Assembly (NCBI GenBank): GCA_021162125.1
Contig: JAGGZG010000187.1
Span: forward strand, 1 to 21,719
DNA from: Anaerolineae bacterium
GTDB lineage: Bacteria > Chloroflexota > Anaerolineae > JACIWR01
Length of the DNA stretch: 21,719 nucleotides
Direction: 5' to 3'
Shown here in pieces: positions 8,695 to 17,186 of the stretch. A model generated the notes under the pieces. It was not told the origin of the DNA, did not search any database, and saw only the letters and a program-made list of their open reading frames with translations. The stretch's first letter is position 1. Every line of letters begins with the position of its first letter. Both the position numbers and the translations under genes were made by a program.

Positions 8695-9430
8695 GAGGGC
8701 GTCATCTGGCCGTCTCTACGGCGTCGGCGTGGGGCCGGGCGACCCCGAGTTGCTCACCTTGAAGGCCCTGCGGGTGCTGCGGGAAGTGCCGGTCGTCGCC
8801 GTGCCGGTGCCTCACGAAGGAAGCGAAAGCCAGGCTCTGAAGACCGCCTCCGCCTGGCTGCAGCCGGAGCAGCGGGTGCTCAGGCTCCTTTTTCCGATGG
8901 CCGAGGATACGGCGACGAGAGAGCGGCATCGGCGGGCGGCGGCCCGGTCTGTTTTGAGGGAATTGCAGCTCGGTCGGGATGTGGCCTTCCTCACCGAGGG
9001 CGATCCGACCATCCACAGCACCTTCATCTACGTGCTGCGCAACCTGCCCGAAGACCTGCCGGTAGAGATCGTCCCCGGCATAAGCTCCATCACGGCCGCA
9101 GCAGCCCAGGCGAGGACGCCGCTGGTGAGCAGCGATTGCCGATTGGCGGTGATCCCGGCCACCTCCGGAAACCTGGCCGGGTTGCGCCGGGCGCTGAGCG
9201 AGTTCGATACGGTGGTGCTGCTCAAAGTCCACCACACGCTCGACCTGGTGATCGACCTGCTGGACGACATGAGGTTAACCGAGCGGGCGGTGCTGGTGGA
9301 ACGGGCATCGCACCCCTGCGGACGGGTGGTGCGAAACCTGCGCCAGTTACGCGGCCAGCCGGTGCACTATCTCTCGCTGTTGATCGTGTCCACCCGCCCG
9401 GGCGAAGACGGATGTGGAGGGCTGGGATGA
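8684..9430 (+). CDS. cbiL: Precorrin-2 / cobalt-factor II C20-methyltransferase CbiL
   Basis: This AdoMet-dependent enzyme methylates C-20 of cobalt-factor II, the first committed corrin step after cobalt insertion. At 248 residues it has normal length. The motif VGVGPGDPELLTLKA at residues 14-28 is the CbiL/CobI signature. LTEGDPTIHSTF and EIVPGISS are the other conserved AdoMet-binding blocks. ATG 8684 overlaps the cbiET stop by 11 bases, and GGGAGAGG lies just upstream. The aerobic homologue CobI is very similar. The neighbours (CbiD, CbiET, CbiK) decide for the cobalt-containing substrate. Confidence 0.93.
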   Translation: MTVERASSGRLYGVGVGPGDPELLTLKALRVLREVPVVAVPVPHEGSESQALKTASAWLQPEQRVLRLLFPMAEDTATRERHRRAAARSVLRELQLGRDVAFLTEGDPTIHSTFIYVLRNLPEDLPVEIVPGISSITAAAAQARTPLVSSDCRLAVIPATSGNLAGLRRALSEFDTVVLLKVHHTLDLVIDLLDDMRLTERAVLVERASHPCGRVVRNLRQLRGQPVHYLSLLIVSTRPGEDGCGGLG

Positions 9431-10803
9431 GGGTCGAAATACCCCGTCTGGTCATCGCCGCGCCGGCCAGCGGATGCGGCAAGAGCACGGTGGCCACGGG
9501 GCTGATGGCCGCTCTGTCCACCACATACACGGTGCAGGGCTTCAAGGTCGGCCCCGACTACATTGATCCGACGTACCACACGGCGGCGACGGGGCGTGCT
9601 TCCCGCAACCTCGACTCCTGGATGCTCTCCCATGACCAGGTCAAAGCCACCTTCGCCAGGGCGGTGGTCGGCGCCGACCTGGCCATCATCGAGGGGGTGA
9701 TGGGCCTCTTCGACGGGTACGATGGCCGCAGTGAGAGCGGCAGCACCGCCCAGGTGGCCAAGCTCCTGCGGGCGCCGGTCGTCCTGGTGCTGGACGTGCG
9801 CAGGGTGGCCCGCAGCGCCGGAGCGATGGCCCTGGGCTACCGGGACTTTGACCCGCACCTGGATCTGGCCGGGGTGATCTGCAACCAGGTGGGCAGCGAA
9901 CGTCACGCCCGGTCGGTGACGGAGGCCGTCGAAGCTCTGGGCCTGCCGGTGCTGGGCTGCATCCCCCGCTCCGAAGGGCTCAAGATTCCCGAACGACACC
10001 TGGGACTGCATACGGCTATCGAACGACCGAGAGAGGCGAAAGCCTTTCTGGAGCGCGCCGGGGAGCTGATAGCTCGACACGTTGACCTGGACGGGCTGCT
10101 GGCCATTGCCCGTCGGGCGCCGGCCTTCAGGGTGAATGAAGCGCTTCTCGCGCCGTACGAGCCGCCCCCCCGACGCATCGTCCGGCTGGCCGTGGCCCGG
10201 GATGAGGCTTTCTGCTTCTACTACGAGGACAACCTGGATCTGCTGCGTGCGGCCGGAGCCGAAATCGTCTTTTTCAGCCCTCTGCACGACACGGCGCTGC
10301 CTGAAGGCGTGGCCGGGCTCTATCTTGGAGGGGGATATCCGGAGCTGTACGCCGGGGAGCTGGCCCGGAACGAAGCGATGCGAGATGCTATCCGCAAGGC
10401 CCACCGGGCGGAGATGCCCACCTACGCCGAGTGCGGCGGACTTATGTTCCTGACCCAGGGCATCGTTGACCTGGAGGGGCAACGGCATCCCGGCGTCGGC
10501 CTGCTGCCCGGCTACTCGCAGATGCATAGGCGGTTGAAAATGGGCTACCGGCTGGTGAGAGCCTGCCGTGATTCGTTGCTGCTGCGCCGGGGCGAGCAGA
10601 TGCGGGGGCACGAGTTTCACTACTCGGACTGGGTGGCTCGCCCTCCTGAGCTGTCCCACGCCTACGAGATAACGTCCCGGCGAGGTGAAGAGGCGCGCCT
10701 GGAGGGAGTTGCGCATGGCAACCTGCTGGCTTCTTACATACACCTGCACTTTGGCGCCCGTCCCTCCCTGGCGGCCAGATTTGTGCAAGCCTGTATCCAA
10801 TAG
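9427..10803 (+). CDS. cbiA: Cobyrinic acid a,c-diamide synthase CbiA
   Basis: CbiA amidates the a and c side chains of cobyrinic acid with glutamine and ATP. The 458-residue protein has both expected halves. An N-terminal ATP-binding domain carries the P-loop variant APASGCGKST at residues 12-21. A C-terminal class I glutamine amidotransferase domain carries the nucleophile Cys336 in YAECGGLMFL and conserved histidines in SYIHLHF (His439, His441). The start overlaps the cbiL stop as ATGA, with GGAGG at 9416-9420, six bases upstream. Nothing looks truncated. Confidence 0.96.
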   Translation: MRVEIPRLVIAAPASGCGKSTVATGLMAALSTTYTVQGFKVGPDYIDPTYHTAATGRASRNLDSWMLSHDQVKATFARAVVGADLAIIEGVMGLFDGYDGRSESGSTAQVAKLLRAPVVLVLDVRRVARSAGAMALGYRDFDPHLDLAGVICNQVGSERHARSVTEAVEALGLPVLGCIPRSEGLKIPERHLGLHTAIERPREAKAFLERAGELIARHVDLDGLLAIARRAPAFRVNEALLAPYEPPPRRIVRLAVARDEAFCFYYEDNLDLLRAAGAEIVFFSPLHDTALPEGVAGLYLGGGYPELYAGELARNEAMRDAIRKAHRAEMPTYAECGGLMFLTQGIVDLEGQRHPGVGLLPGYSQMHRRLKMGYRLVRACRDSLLLRRGEQMRGHEFHYSDWVARPPELSHAYEITSRRGEEARLEGVAHGNLLASYIHLHFGARPSLAARFVQACIQ

Positions 10804-10834
10804 GGGGAAGAACGGAAAGGAATCCGGGCACGTT

Positions 10835-11905
10835 ATGGGATCGAGCGCTGACGGTCTGGTAAAGGTTTCACGGAGCAGAGCGGTCTATAAGCAGATAACC
10901 GGGCGTAAATATGCCTACCTGTTGGTAAGCGCCGTGGCCCTGGTGGTGGCGGTGATCGCCGATGTTGTGACCGGCCCCTCCGGGCTTTCGGTCCGGCAGG
11001 CGGTGGCTACCATCATCTCGCCGGGCTCGGCCGATACGACGACCAGGGCCATCGTCTGGCTCATCAGGTTGCCCGTGGCGGTCACGGCCCTCACCGTGGG
11101 CGCTAGCCTGGGGATGGCCGGCGCCGAGATGCAAACCATCCTGGGCAATCCCCTGGCCAGCCCCTACACTCTGGGCATCGCTTCTGCAGCCGGGTTCGGC
11201 GCCGCCCTAGCCATCGTGCTGGGCGTGGGGGTGATGCCCGTGGCCGGGCAATTTCTCATCCCGCTCAATGCTTTCGTCTTCGCCCTGCTCTGTTCCTTCG
11301 TGGTGTACCTGGTGGCCAGGCTGAAGCAGGCGACGACGGAGACCCTCATCCTCGCCGGCGTGGCTTTGCACTTCCTGTTCAGCTCACTCATCGCCCTGCT
11401 CAAGTATCTGGCGACGTCGGAGAGACTTCATGCGGTGGTGTTCTGGCTGTTCGGAGACCTCAACAAAGCCCGCTGGCCGGATATTGCGGTCATCGGCAGC
11501 TTTCTGCTCGTCGTCTACCCCATCCTCGCCAGGGATGCCTGGAAGCTCACGGCTCTGCGGCTGGGCGACGAAAAGGCCGAAAGCCTGGGCGTTGACGTCG
11601 AAAGGCTACGGCTGAAGGTGCTGCTCCTCATCTCCGCTCTGACGGCCACGGCGATCTGCTTCGTGGGCACCATCGGCTTCATCGGGCTTGCCGCCCCTCA
11701 CATCGCTAGGATGCTCGTCGGAGAGGATCAGCGGTTCTATGTGCCTCTGTCCACCATCGGCGGTGCGTTGCTGCTCTCCATCGCCTCCATAGCCAGCAAG
11801 AGCATCGTTCACGGGGTAGTCTTTCCCGTCGGCGTCATCACCTCTTTCATCGGCATTCCTTTCTTCGTTTCGCTGGTGCTGAGGAAAAGGAAACGGTTCT
11901 GGTGA
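10835..11905 (+). CDS. BtuC/FecCD-type ABC importer permease
   Basis: Integral membrane subunit of an iron-siderophore/corrinoid-type importer, 356 residues with about ten hydrophobic segments, the first near residues 26-44. Family motifs are clear: AGAEMQTILGNPLASPYTLG after the second or third helix, and FIGLAAPHIARMLVGEDQR, the cytoplasmic segment that contacts the ATPase. The gap to cbiA is 31 bases. The ATG at 10835 has only a distant AAAGGA (10816-10821), so translation may be coupled. The next gene starts inside its stop codon. Family members carry ferric siderophores, haem, cobalamin or cobinamide, and the position inside a B12 operon favours a corrinoid or cobalt-tetrapyrrole substrate. 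Confidence 0.92.
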   Translation: MGSSADGLVKVSRSRAVYKQITGRKYAYLLVSAVALVVAVIADVVTGPSGLSVRQAVATIISPGSADTTTRAIVWLIRLPVAVTALTVGASLGMAGAEMQTILGNPLASPYTLGIASAAGFGAALAIVLGVGVMPVAGQFLIPLNAFVFALLCSFVVYLVARLKQATTETLILAGVALHFLFSSLIALLKYLATSERLHAVVFWLFGDLNKARWPDIAVIGSFLLVVYPILARDAWKLTALRLGDEKAESLGVDVERLRLKVLLLISALTATAICFVGTIGFIGLAAPHIARMLVGEDQRFYVPLSTIGGALLLSIASIASKSIVHGVVFPVGVITSFIGIPFFVSLVLRKRKRFW

Positions 11906-12678
11906 AGCTCTGCATTGAAGGGTTGACCTTCGCTTACAGTTCCAGGACGGTTCTGGAGCAAATCAATCTGGAGGTGAATTCCGCCATAACCGTCGTCATC
12001 GGCCCCAACGCGGTGGGAAAGACGACGCTCCTAAAGTGCATTTGCGGCATGTTAAAGCCCAGGGGCAGGATCCTGCTTGATGGCCGAGACATCGGCACTT
12101 TTACCGGAAAGGAAGCCGCCCGCATCGTGGGGTATTTGCCTCAGGAGATATACGGCGGAACCGCTTTGACCGTATTGGAAGCCGTCCTGCTGGGGAAGCT
12201 GCACTCTCTGCGCTGGCGGGTGAGCGACGACGACCTGGACATCACTCTGGAAGTGCTGGAGGAGTTGGGCATCGCCAATTTGGCCCTGAGGTCCCTCAGG
12301 GAGCTGAGCGGCGGCCAACGACAACTGGTCTCCATAGCCCAGGTCCTGGTTCAGCGGCCAGGAATCTTGCTGATGGACGAACCCACGAGCAACCTGGACC
12401 TGCAACATCAGTTGGAAATACTCACCTTGATCAAGAGGATGACCAGGGAGAGAGGGCTGATCACGATCATCGCCATGCACGATCTCAACCTGGCGGCCAG
12501 GTATGCCGACAACATCGTGGTTCTGCACCAGGGGCGAGTTTACGCCTCCGGAAGGCCGGCATCCGTGCTGACTGCGGAAGTCATCCGGGCCGTCTACGGG
12601 GTGGAGGCCAGGGTGAGCGTTGACGGCGACGGCGTGCCGCTGATAACGCCCGTGCGCTCGGTGAGAGACACGAAATAG
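11902..12678 (+). CDS. BtuD/FecE-type ABC importer ATP-binding protein
   Basis: ATPase of the importer encoded by its neighbours, 258 residues. Walker A reads GPNAVGKTT at residues 34-42. Ala-Val in place of the usual Gly-Ser or Gly-Ala is slightly unusual but keeps the essential Gly-Lys-Thr. The Q-loop is Gln81, the signature LSGGQ 135-139, Walker B ILLMDEP 155-161, and an H-loop AMHDLN follows. The start is a GTG whose GTGA overlaps the permease stop, so the two are translationally coupled. After its stop comes a 97-base gap before cbiK, the longest non-coding stretch inside the cluster. Confidence 0.93.
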   Translation: MKLCIEGLTFAYSSRTVLEQINLEVNSAITVVIGPNAVGKTTLLKCICGMLKPRGRILLDGRDIGTFTGKEAARIVGYLPQEIYGGTALTVLEAVLLGKLHSLRWRVSDDDLDITLEVLEELGIANLALRSLRELSGGQRQLVSIAQVLVQRPGILLMDEPTSNLDLQHQLEILTLIKRMTRERGLITIIAMHDLNLAARYADNIVVLHQGRVYASGRPASVLTAEVIRAVYGVEARVSVDGDGVPLITPVRSVRDTK

Positions 12679-12775
12679 AGTGGAGAAAGGGGGTGATAGA
12701 TGACACTTGTGTTCGACCGAAGATAAGCGAATCGGGTTTTTCAAAATCGAAGGAAAGAAGGGAGTGAGAGTGAGA

Positions 12776-13651
12776 ATGAAAGGCAGGAAGTTAAACATCA
12801 TGAGCATCGTGCTGGTGGTGACCGTAACCCTGATGGCTGTGCTGGCGGGCGGATGCGCTTCCCAGAAACCGGCGAAGCAGAAGCCGGTGATCGTGATCGC
12901 CGCCTTTGGCACCAGTATGGAGAAGGGACAGGCAAACCTGAACGACTTCGACAAAATGGTCAGGGCGCGTTTCCCCGACCATGAGGTGCGCTGGGCCTTC
13001 ACGGCCGGCTTCATCATCAAGAAGCTGAAGGAAGCTGGCGTCACCACCTTGTTCGACAGCAACACCCCCATAAAAAGCCTGGATGAGGTCTACGAGGACC
13101 TGAGGAAAGAGGGCAAGACCAACGTGGTGGTCCAGATCGCTATGGTGATGCCTGGAGGCGAGATGCGGCAGGTGCTTTCGTACCGCACCGACGGCCTGAA
13201 CGTCAAATTCGGCTATCCGTTGCTCTTCTGGCCGGAGAACATCCAGAACGTGGCCGATGCCCTTTCCCCGGAATTCGGCGGCGAGGATACGGTGACCATC
13301 CTCGTGGCTCATGGGAATGAGCACCACCCCGAGTTCAACGCCCCCTTCATCCAGATGAATGAGTACCTGCAAGAGCGCTATGACAACGTGTTCGTGGCAA
13401 CCATCGAGGGGCCGCCAGGACCGGAAGAGGTCTTTCCCCTGGCCCAGGCAGTCGGGGTGTCGAAGGCCAAGTTCGTCCCACTGATGATGGTCGAGGGTGA
13501 TCACATCACCAACGACGTTATGGGCGATGACCCGGATTCCTGGAAGAATATGCTGGGTCTGCCGGCTACCAACGCCACCGGTATGGCCAGCAATCCGGCC
13601 GTGATGGAGATCTTCCTGAAGAGCATAGAGAACCTGGTATCCCAATTTTAG
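12776..13651 (+). CDS. cbiK: Lipoprotein CbiK-type sirohydrochlorin cobaltochelatase
   Basis: CbiK is a class II, ATP-independent chelatase that inserts cobalt into sirohydrochlorin. The mature part matches CbiK well: it starts VIVIAAFGTSMEKG, has His179 in VAHGNEHHPEFN, and His243 in the block VEGDHITNDVMGDDPDSWK. The spacing of the two histidines is about that of the known metal-binding pair. Unlike cytoplasmic CbiK, it begins with a signal peptide (MKGRKLNI, then a hydrophobic core) ending in a lipobox-like AGGC with Cys27, so it should be anchored outside the membrane. Periplasmic CbiK proteins have been described in Desulfovibrio. I use ATG 12776, giving 291 residues. In-frame GTG 12764 is an alternative. 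It sits between importer ATPase and binding-protein genes, suggesting a role in substrate capture or in metal loading during uptake. Confidence 0.9.
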   Translation: MKGRKLNIMSIVLVVTVTLMAVLAGGCASQKPAKQKPVIVIAAFGTSMEKGQANLNDFDKMVRARFPDHEVRWAFTAGFIIKKLKEAGVTTLFDSNTPIKSLDEVYEDLRKEGKTNVVVQIAMVMPGGEMRQVLSYRTDGLNVKFGYPLLFWPENIQNVADALSPEFGGEDTVTILVAHGNEHHPEFNAPFIQMNEYLQERYDNVFVATIEGPPGPEEVFPLAQAVGVSKAKFVPLMMVEGDHITNDVMGDDPDSWKNMLGLPATNATGMASNPAVMEIFLKSIENLVSQF

Positions 13652-13675
13652 GAAGAATTCGACGGACGGAAACAA

Positions 13676-13708
13676 GGGAGGCCCGCACCGAACGGCAGCG
13701 GGCCTCCC
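13676..13708. repeat. Perfect 11-bp inverted repeat between cbiK and the binding-protein gene
   Basis: GGGAGGCCCGC at 13676-13686 pairs perfectly with 13698-13708 around an 11-base loop. The stem is very stable, but no T-run follows, so it is not a textbook Rho-independent terminator. It ends eight bases before the strong ribosome binding site of the next gene. It could stop some transcripts, protect a 3' end, or set expression of the binding protein apart from cbiK. Confidence 0.75.
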
Positions 13709-13727
13709 CCTACTCTAAGGAGGCGCG

Positions 13728-14774
13728 ATGAGAAAGCACGGAGTGATTCTGGCGATTTTGGGCACCTTGCTGTTTTGTCTGGTTTTGGCAGGTTGCACGG
13801 GAAAAACGTCTGCCCCGTCGGGGAAGACCGTGACGGTGTTCGACAAGAGCGGCACCCGCGTGGAAGTGCCCTGTCCGGTGGAGAAGGTCATCTCTGTCAA
13901 TTCGGGTATGACGGCCCTCATCTGCGCGCTCGGCGCAAAGGATCGGCTGGTGGGGCGGGATATTCGTTCCACCTTTCCCTCCTACACGAAGGACATAGAG
14001 GCCGTGGCCGAGTCCTCGGCCAATAGCAACGTCGAGCTGATGATCAGCAAGAAGCCCGACCTGGTGGTCGCCGACCCGATGTTCTACCCCCAGCACCGGG
14101 AGAAACTGTCTGCCGCCGGGATACCTTCATACGCTGATTCCACCAGTGATCCTGAGCGGGTTCTCACCCTCATCAGGAACTTCGGGCTGATGTTCGACGA
14201 GAACGAGAAAGCCGAGGAACTCGCTCAGTTTGTGGAGCGTTACACCGGCGTCGTTGACCAGCGGATCAAACGTCTGGAGTTGGAAGGTGGTTCCAAGCCC
14301 AGGGTCTACTTCGAGTGGCACTCGCCCTACAAGACCGCTTCCGCCGAGACCTCTTTCCACAAGCCGATAGCGCAGGCGGGGGGCATCAACATCGCCGCCG
14401 GCCTGCCGGTGCACACCCCTCGGGTGAGTTCCGAGTGGGTGGTCAAACAGAACCCGGACGTCATCGTCAACCGCATCAGCGGGGACGCCACCCTGGAGCA
14501 GATGCAGCAAAAATGGCAGGAGATCGTGAGCCGGCCCGGATGGGATAAGATCGAGGCGGTCAGGAACGGTCGGGTCTACATCATCAAAGCCGACGTGTTC
14601 CTAACTTTCCGCTACCCGGTGGGGCTTCTCTACTACGCCAGGTGGTTCCACCCGGAGCTTTTCCAGGACATAGACCCCGCCGCCGTTCATCAGGAGATAA
14701 TCGAAAAGCTCTTTGGCCCGGATGAATGGCAATGGTTGGCGAAGCATGAGGCTTTTGTCTATCCGCCAGAATGA
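13728..14774 (+). CDS. BtuF/FecB-type substrate-binding lipoprotein
   Basis: Extracytoplasmic binding protein of the importer, 348 residues. The signal peptide MRKHGVILAILG... ends in a good lipobox LAGC with Cys23. The mature protein has the two-lobed helical-backbone binding-protein features: KVISVNSGMTALICALGAKD, SKKPDLVVADP, and a C-terminal lobe with NPDVIVNRI and a closing DIDPAAVHQEIIEKLFG. The start is certain, with TAAGGAGG at 13716-13723. It is separated from cbiK by a strong hairpin, so it may be expressed at a different level from its permease and ATPase. Substrate is unknown. Corrinoid, haem-like tetrapyrrole or siderophore are all within the family. Confidence 0.92.
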   Translation: MRKHGVILAILGTLLFCLVLAGCTGKTSAPSGKTVTVFDKSGTRVEVPCPVEKVISVNSGMTALICALGAKDRLVGRDIRSTFPSYTKDIEAVAESSANSNVELMISKKPDLVVADPMFYPQHREKLSAAGIPSYADSTSDPERVLTLIRNFGLMFDENEKAEELAQFVERYTGVVDQRIKRLELEGGSKPRVYFEWHSPYKTASAETSFHKPIAQAGGINIAAGLPVHTPRVSSEWVVKQNPDVIVNRISGDATLEQMQQKWQEIVSRPGWDKIEAVRNGRVYIIKADVFLTFRYPVGLLYYARWFHPELFQDIDPAAVHQEIIEKLFGPDEWQWLAKHEAFVYPPE

Positions 14775-14787
14775 ACGGAGAGCAGAG

Positions 14788-16296
14788 ATGCCTGCCAGAA
14801 CCCTTATGCTGCTCGGAACAGCCTCCTCGGTCGGCAAAAGCCTGCTGGTGACGGCTCTGTGTCGCATCTTCGCCCGGGAAGGGCTGCGGGTGGCCCCTTT
14901 CAAGGCCCAGAATATGGCCCTCAATTCCTACGTCACCCGGGAAGGACACGAGATGGGGCGTGCCCAGGTGGCGCAGGCCCAGGCGGCTATGGTTGAACCC
15001 CACGTGGATATGAACCCCATCCTGCTCAAACCGGAGGCCGATTCCCGCTCGCAAGTCGTGCTTATGGGCCGCCCCTGGCGCACCATCCCGGCGCGGTCCT
15101 ACTACCGCTGCAGGAAGGAACTGTGGGCTGCGGTCACCGCCGCGCTGGACAGATTGCGGGCAGCCTACGACCTGGTGATCATCGAGGGGGCTGGCAGCCC
15201 GGTGGAGTTGAACCTCAAAGGGGGGGACATCGTCAATATGGCCGTGGCCCGCCACGCCCAGGCGCCGGTGCTGCTGGTGGGCGACATCGACCGGGGCGGC
15301 ATCTTCGCCCAGTTGCTGGGCACGCTGTGGCTGCTGGAGCCGGAGGAAAGGGGCCTGGTGCGGGGATTGATCGTCAACAAGTTCCGGGGCGACCTGGCGT
15401 TGTTCGAGGAAGGCGTGCGCATTCTGGAGGAGCGGGGAGGAGTGCCAGTGCTGGGCGTCATCCCCTACCTGCCCGGCCTGCGCATCGCCCAGGAAGATTC
15501 GGTTTTCCTGGAGGACCATCGCGCGCTGGGTGAGGGGCAGGAGGTGGACATTGCCGTGATACGTCTGCCTCACATCTCCAATTATGACGACTTTGACGCC
15601 CTGGCGATGGAGGAGGGGGTGCGGGTGCGCTTCGTGGAGAGCGTGGAAGAGCTGGGACAACCCGATGCGGTGATACTTCCGGGCAGCAAGACCACCCTCG
15701 ATGACCTGCGCTGGCTGCGCTCTCGTGGGCTGGATGGGGCCATCGTGGCCCTGGCTGGCGCTGGTAAGGCGGTGGCCGGCATCTGCGGCGGCTACCAGAT
15801 GCTGGGCCGCCTGGTACGGGATGCGCTGGGTATCGAAGGGAGAGACGGGGCGCAACCGGGCTTGGGCCTTTTGCCTGTGGATACGGATTTCGAGCCGGAG
15901 AAAGCGACCTTTCAGGTGTGGGCTCGGGTGATCGGAGGGGAGGGCTTCCTGGCCAGGCTGGAAGGGATTGAGGTGGAGGGCTACGAAATCCATATGGGGC
16001 GCTCCAGACTGCTGGAGGGCACACAGCCGCTGTTGCGCATCACACGCCGGGGTGGAGAGGCCGTGGATGTGCTCGATGGCGCCGTTTCGGTGGGCGGACG
16101 GGTCTGGGGCACTTATCTGCACGGCATCTTCGATAACCCTGCCTTCCGCCGCGCCTGGCTGCGCTCGCTGGGGTGGAGGGGCGAAGGCCCCGGAGAAACG
16201 CTCGCTGCGATGCGGGAGCGGGAGTACGACCGCCTGGCCGACCACGTCCAGGCCCACCTGGATATGGCTCGCCTGCGGGAGATAATCGGCTTATGA
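14788..16296 (+). CDS. cbiP: Adenosylcobyric acid synthase CbiP
   Basis: CbiP amidates side chains b, d, e and g of adenosylcobyrinic acid diamide using glutamine and ATP, giving adenosylcobyric acid. At 502 residues it has the usual length. The N-terminal synthetase domain carries GTASSVGKS at residues 10-18 and the following FKAQNMALNSYVT. The C-terminal amidotransferase domain carries the nucleophile Cys333 in GICGGYQMLG and His445 in GTYLHGIFDN. The start is set by GGAGAG at 14777-14782. Longer in-frame starts inside the previous gene lack support. The stop overlaps the next start as ATGA. Confidence 0.96.
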   Translation: MPARTLMLLGTASSVGKSLLVTALCRIFAREGLRVAPFKAQNMALNSYVTREGHEMGRAQVAQAQAAMVEPHVDMNPILLKPEADSRSQVVLMGRPWRTIPARSYYRCRKELWAAVTAALDRLRAAYDLVIIEGAGSPVELNLKGGDIVNMAVARHAQAPVLLVGDIDRGGIFAQLLGTLWLLEPEERGLVRGLIVNKFRGDLALFEEGVRILEERGGVPVLGVIPYLPGLRIAQEDSVFLEDHRALGEGQEVDIAVIRLPHISNYDDFDALAMEEGVRVRFVESVEELGQPDAVILPGSKTTLDDLRWLRSRGLDGAIVALAGAGKAVAGICGGYQMLGRLVRDALGIEGRDGAQPGLGLLPVDTDFEPEKATFQVWARVIGGEGFLARLEGIEVEGYEIHMGRSRLLEGTQPLLRITRRGGEAVDVLDGAVSVGGRVWGTYLHGIFDNPAFRRAWLRSLGWRGEGPGETLAAMREREYDRLADHVQAHLDMARLREIIGL

Positions 16297-17186
16297 GGAA
16301 AGTCATCGTCGCCGTGCCTGGCGCCTGCGGGGAACTGGTGCAGGGGACGCTGGATGGCGTGCCCTGTCTGGTCTCCTGCCCCATAGACCGGAGGGCCGAA
16401 CTGGAACTCACCACGACGCCGGGGGAAGGGCGGATAACCACGCCAGCCACGATGCCCAAGACACGCCGGGCCCTTCAGTTGGCGCTGGCAGCCCTGGGCC
16501 GGTGGGACGTGGACGTAAAAGTCGAGCGGCGATGCGGCCTGCCCGAGGCCAAAGGTTACGCCAGCAGTACTGCCGACATTCTGGCTGCCCTCTTTGGGTT
16601 GGGACGGGCGCTGGGGGAGCGGATTTCCCCCGAATGGGCCACCCGCCTGGCGCTCAGGGTCGAGCCCACCGACAGCCTGGCCTGGGATGGGCTGGCGCTG
16701 CTGGCCCATCGGGATGGGAAGCTGATGAAGCCGTTAGAGCCACCGCCTCCCCTCTGTGTGCTGGCGCTCGACTGGGGAGGTACGGTGGACACGCTGGAGT
16801 TCAACCGCGTCGACCGCCGTGCTGTGCTTCGCCATCTGGCCCCGCTTCACAGGGAGGCTTTTGCTATGCTCCGTGCGGGAATCGCCTTGGGGGATATCGA
16901 GTTGATAGGGAGGGCCGCCACCCTCAGTGCACAGGCACACCAGCGCATCCTCTTCAAGCCCCAACTGGAGGCAGTCGTGAGGCTGGCGAAGGCCGTCGGC
17001 GCAGCGGGGGTTTGTGTGGCCCACAGCGGCACCCTCATCGGCGTGTTGCTGAGACCTCAGGATGCGACCGATGCCGCTGCTTACATCATTTCCCACCTGC
17101 CAGATGTGTCTGCGTATAGCCTGCACAGGGTGATCGGAGGTGGGCCACGTTACATCGAGAGGGAACCGCTATGCTCTGGCGGATGA
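16293..17186 (+). CDS. pduX: PduX-like L-threonine kinase (GHMP family)
   Basis: GHMP-family kinase of 297 residues. The glycine/serine-rich phosphate loop is PEAKGYASSTADI at residues 84-96, the form typical of PduX rather than homoserine kinase. The N-terminus VAVPGACGELVQG and the late block VAHSGTLIGVLL also fit. PduX phosphorylates free L-threonine, and the product is then decarboxylated by CobD to aminopropanol phosphate. The decarboxylase gene lies two genes downstream with cbiB between them, so the whole aminopropanol arm is together. The ATGA overlap with cbiP implies translational coupling. A 16-base overlap with cbiB follows. Confidence 0.88.
   Translation: MRKVIVAVPGACGELVQGTLDGVPCLVSCPIDRRAELELTTTPGEGRITTPATMPKTRRALQLALAALGRWDVDVKVERRCGLPEAKGYASSTADILAALFGLGRALGERISPEWATRLALRVEPTDSLAWDGLALLAHRDGKLMKPLEPPPPLCVLALDWGGTVDTLEFNRVDRRAVLRHLAPLHREAFAMLRAGIALGDIELIGRAATLSAQAHQRILFKPQLEAVVRLAKAVGAAGVCVAHSGTLIGVLLRPQDATDAAAYIISHLPDVSAYSLHRVIGGGPRYIEREPLCSGG

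Noticed and set aside
9367..10800. Long minus-strand frame of 477 codons opposite cbiA
   Set aside because: It is a shadow of the high-GC cbiA gene, with no recognisable domain and no sensible position in an operon.
13676..13708. Rho-independent terminator between cbiK and the binding-protein gene
   Set aside because: The stem is strong but the sequence after it is CCTACTCTAAGG, lacking a T-run; recorded as an inverted repeat instead.
14584..16257. Long minus-strand frame of 557 codons opposite cbiP
   Set aside because: It is a mirror of cbiP codon bias, rich in His, Gln and Pro, with no family match; cbiP is certain.
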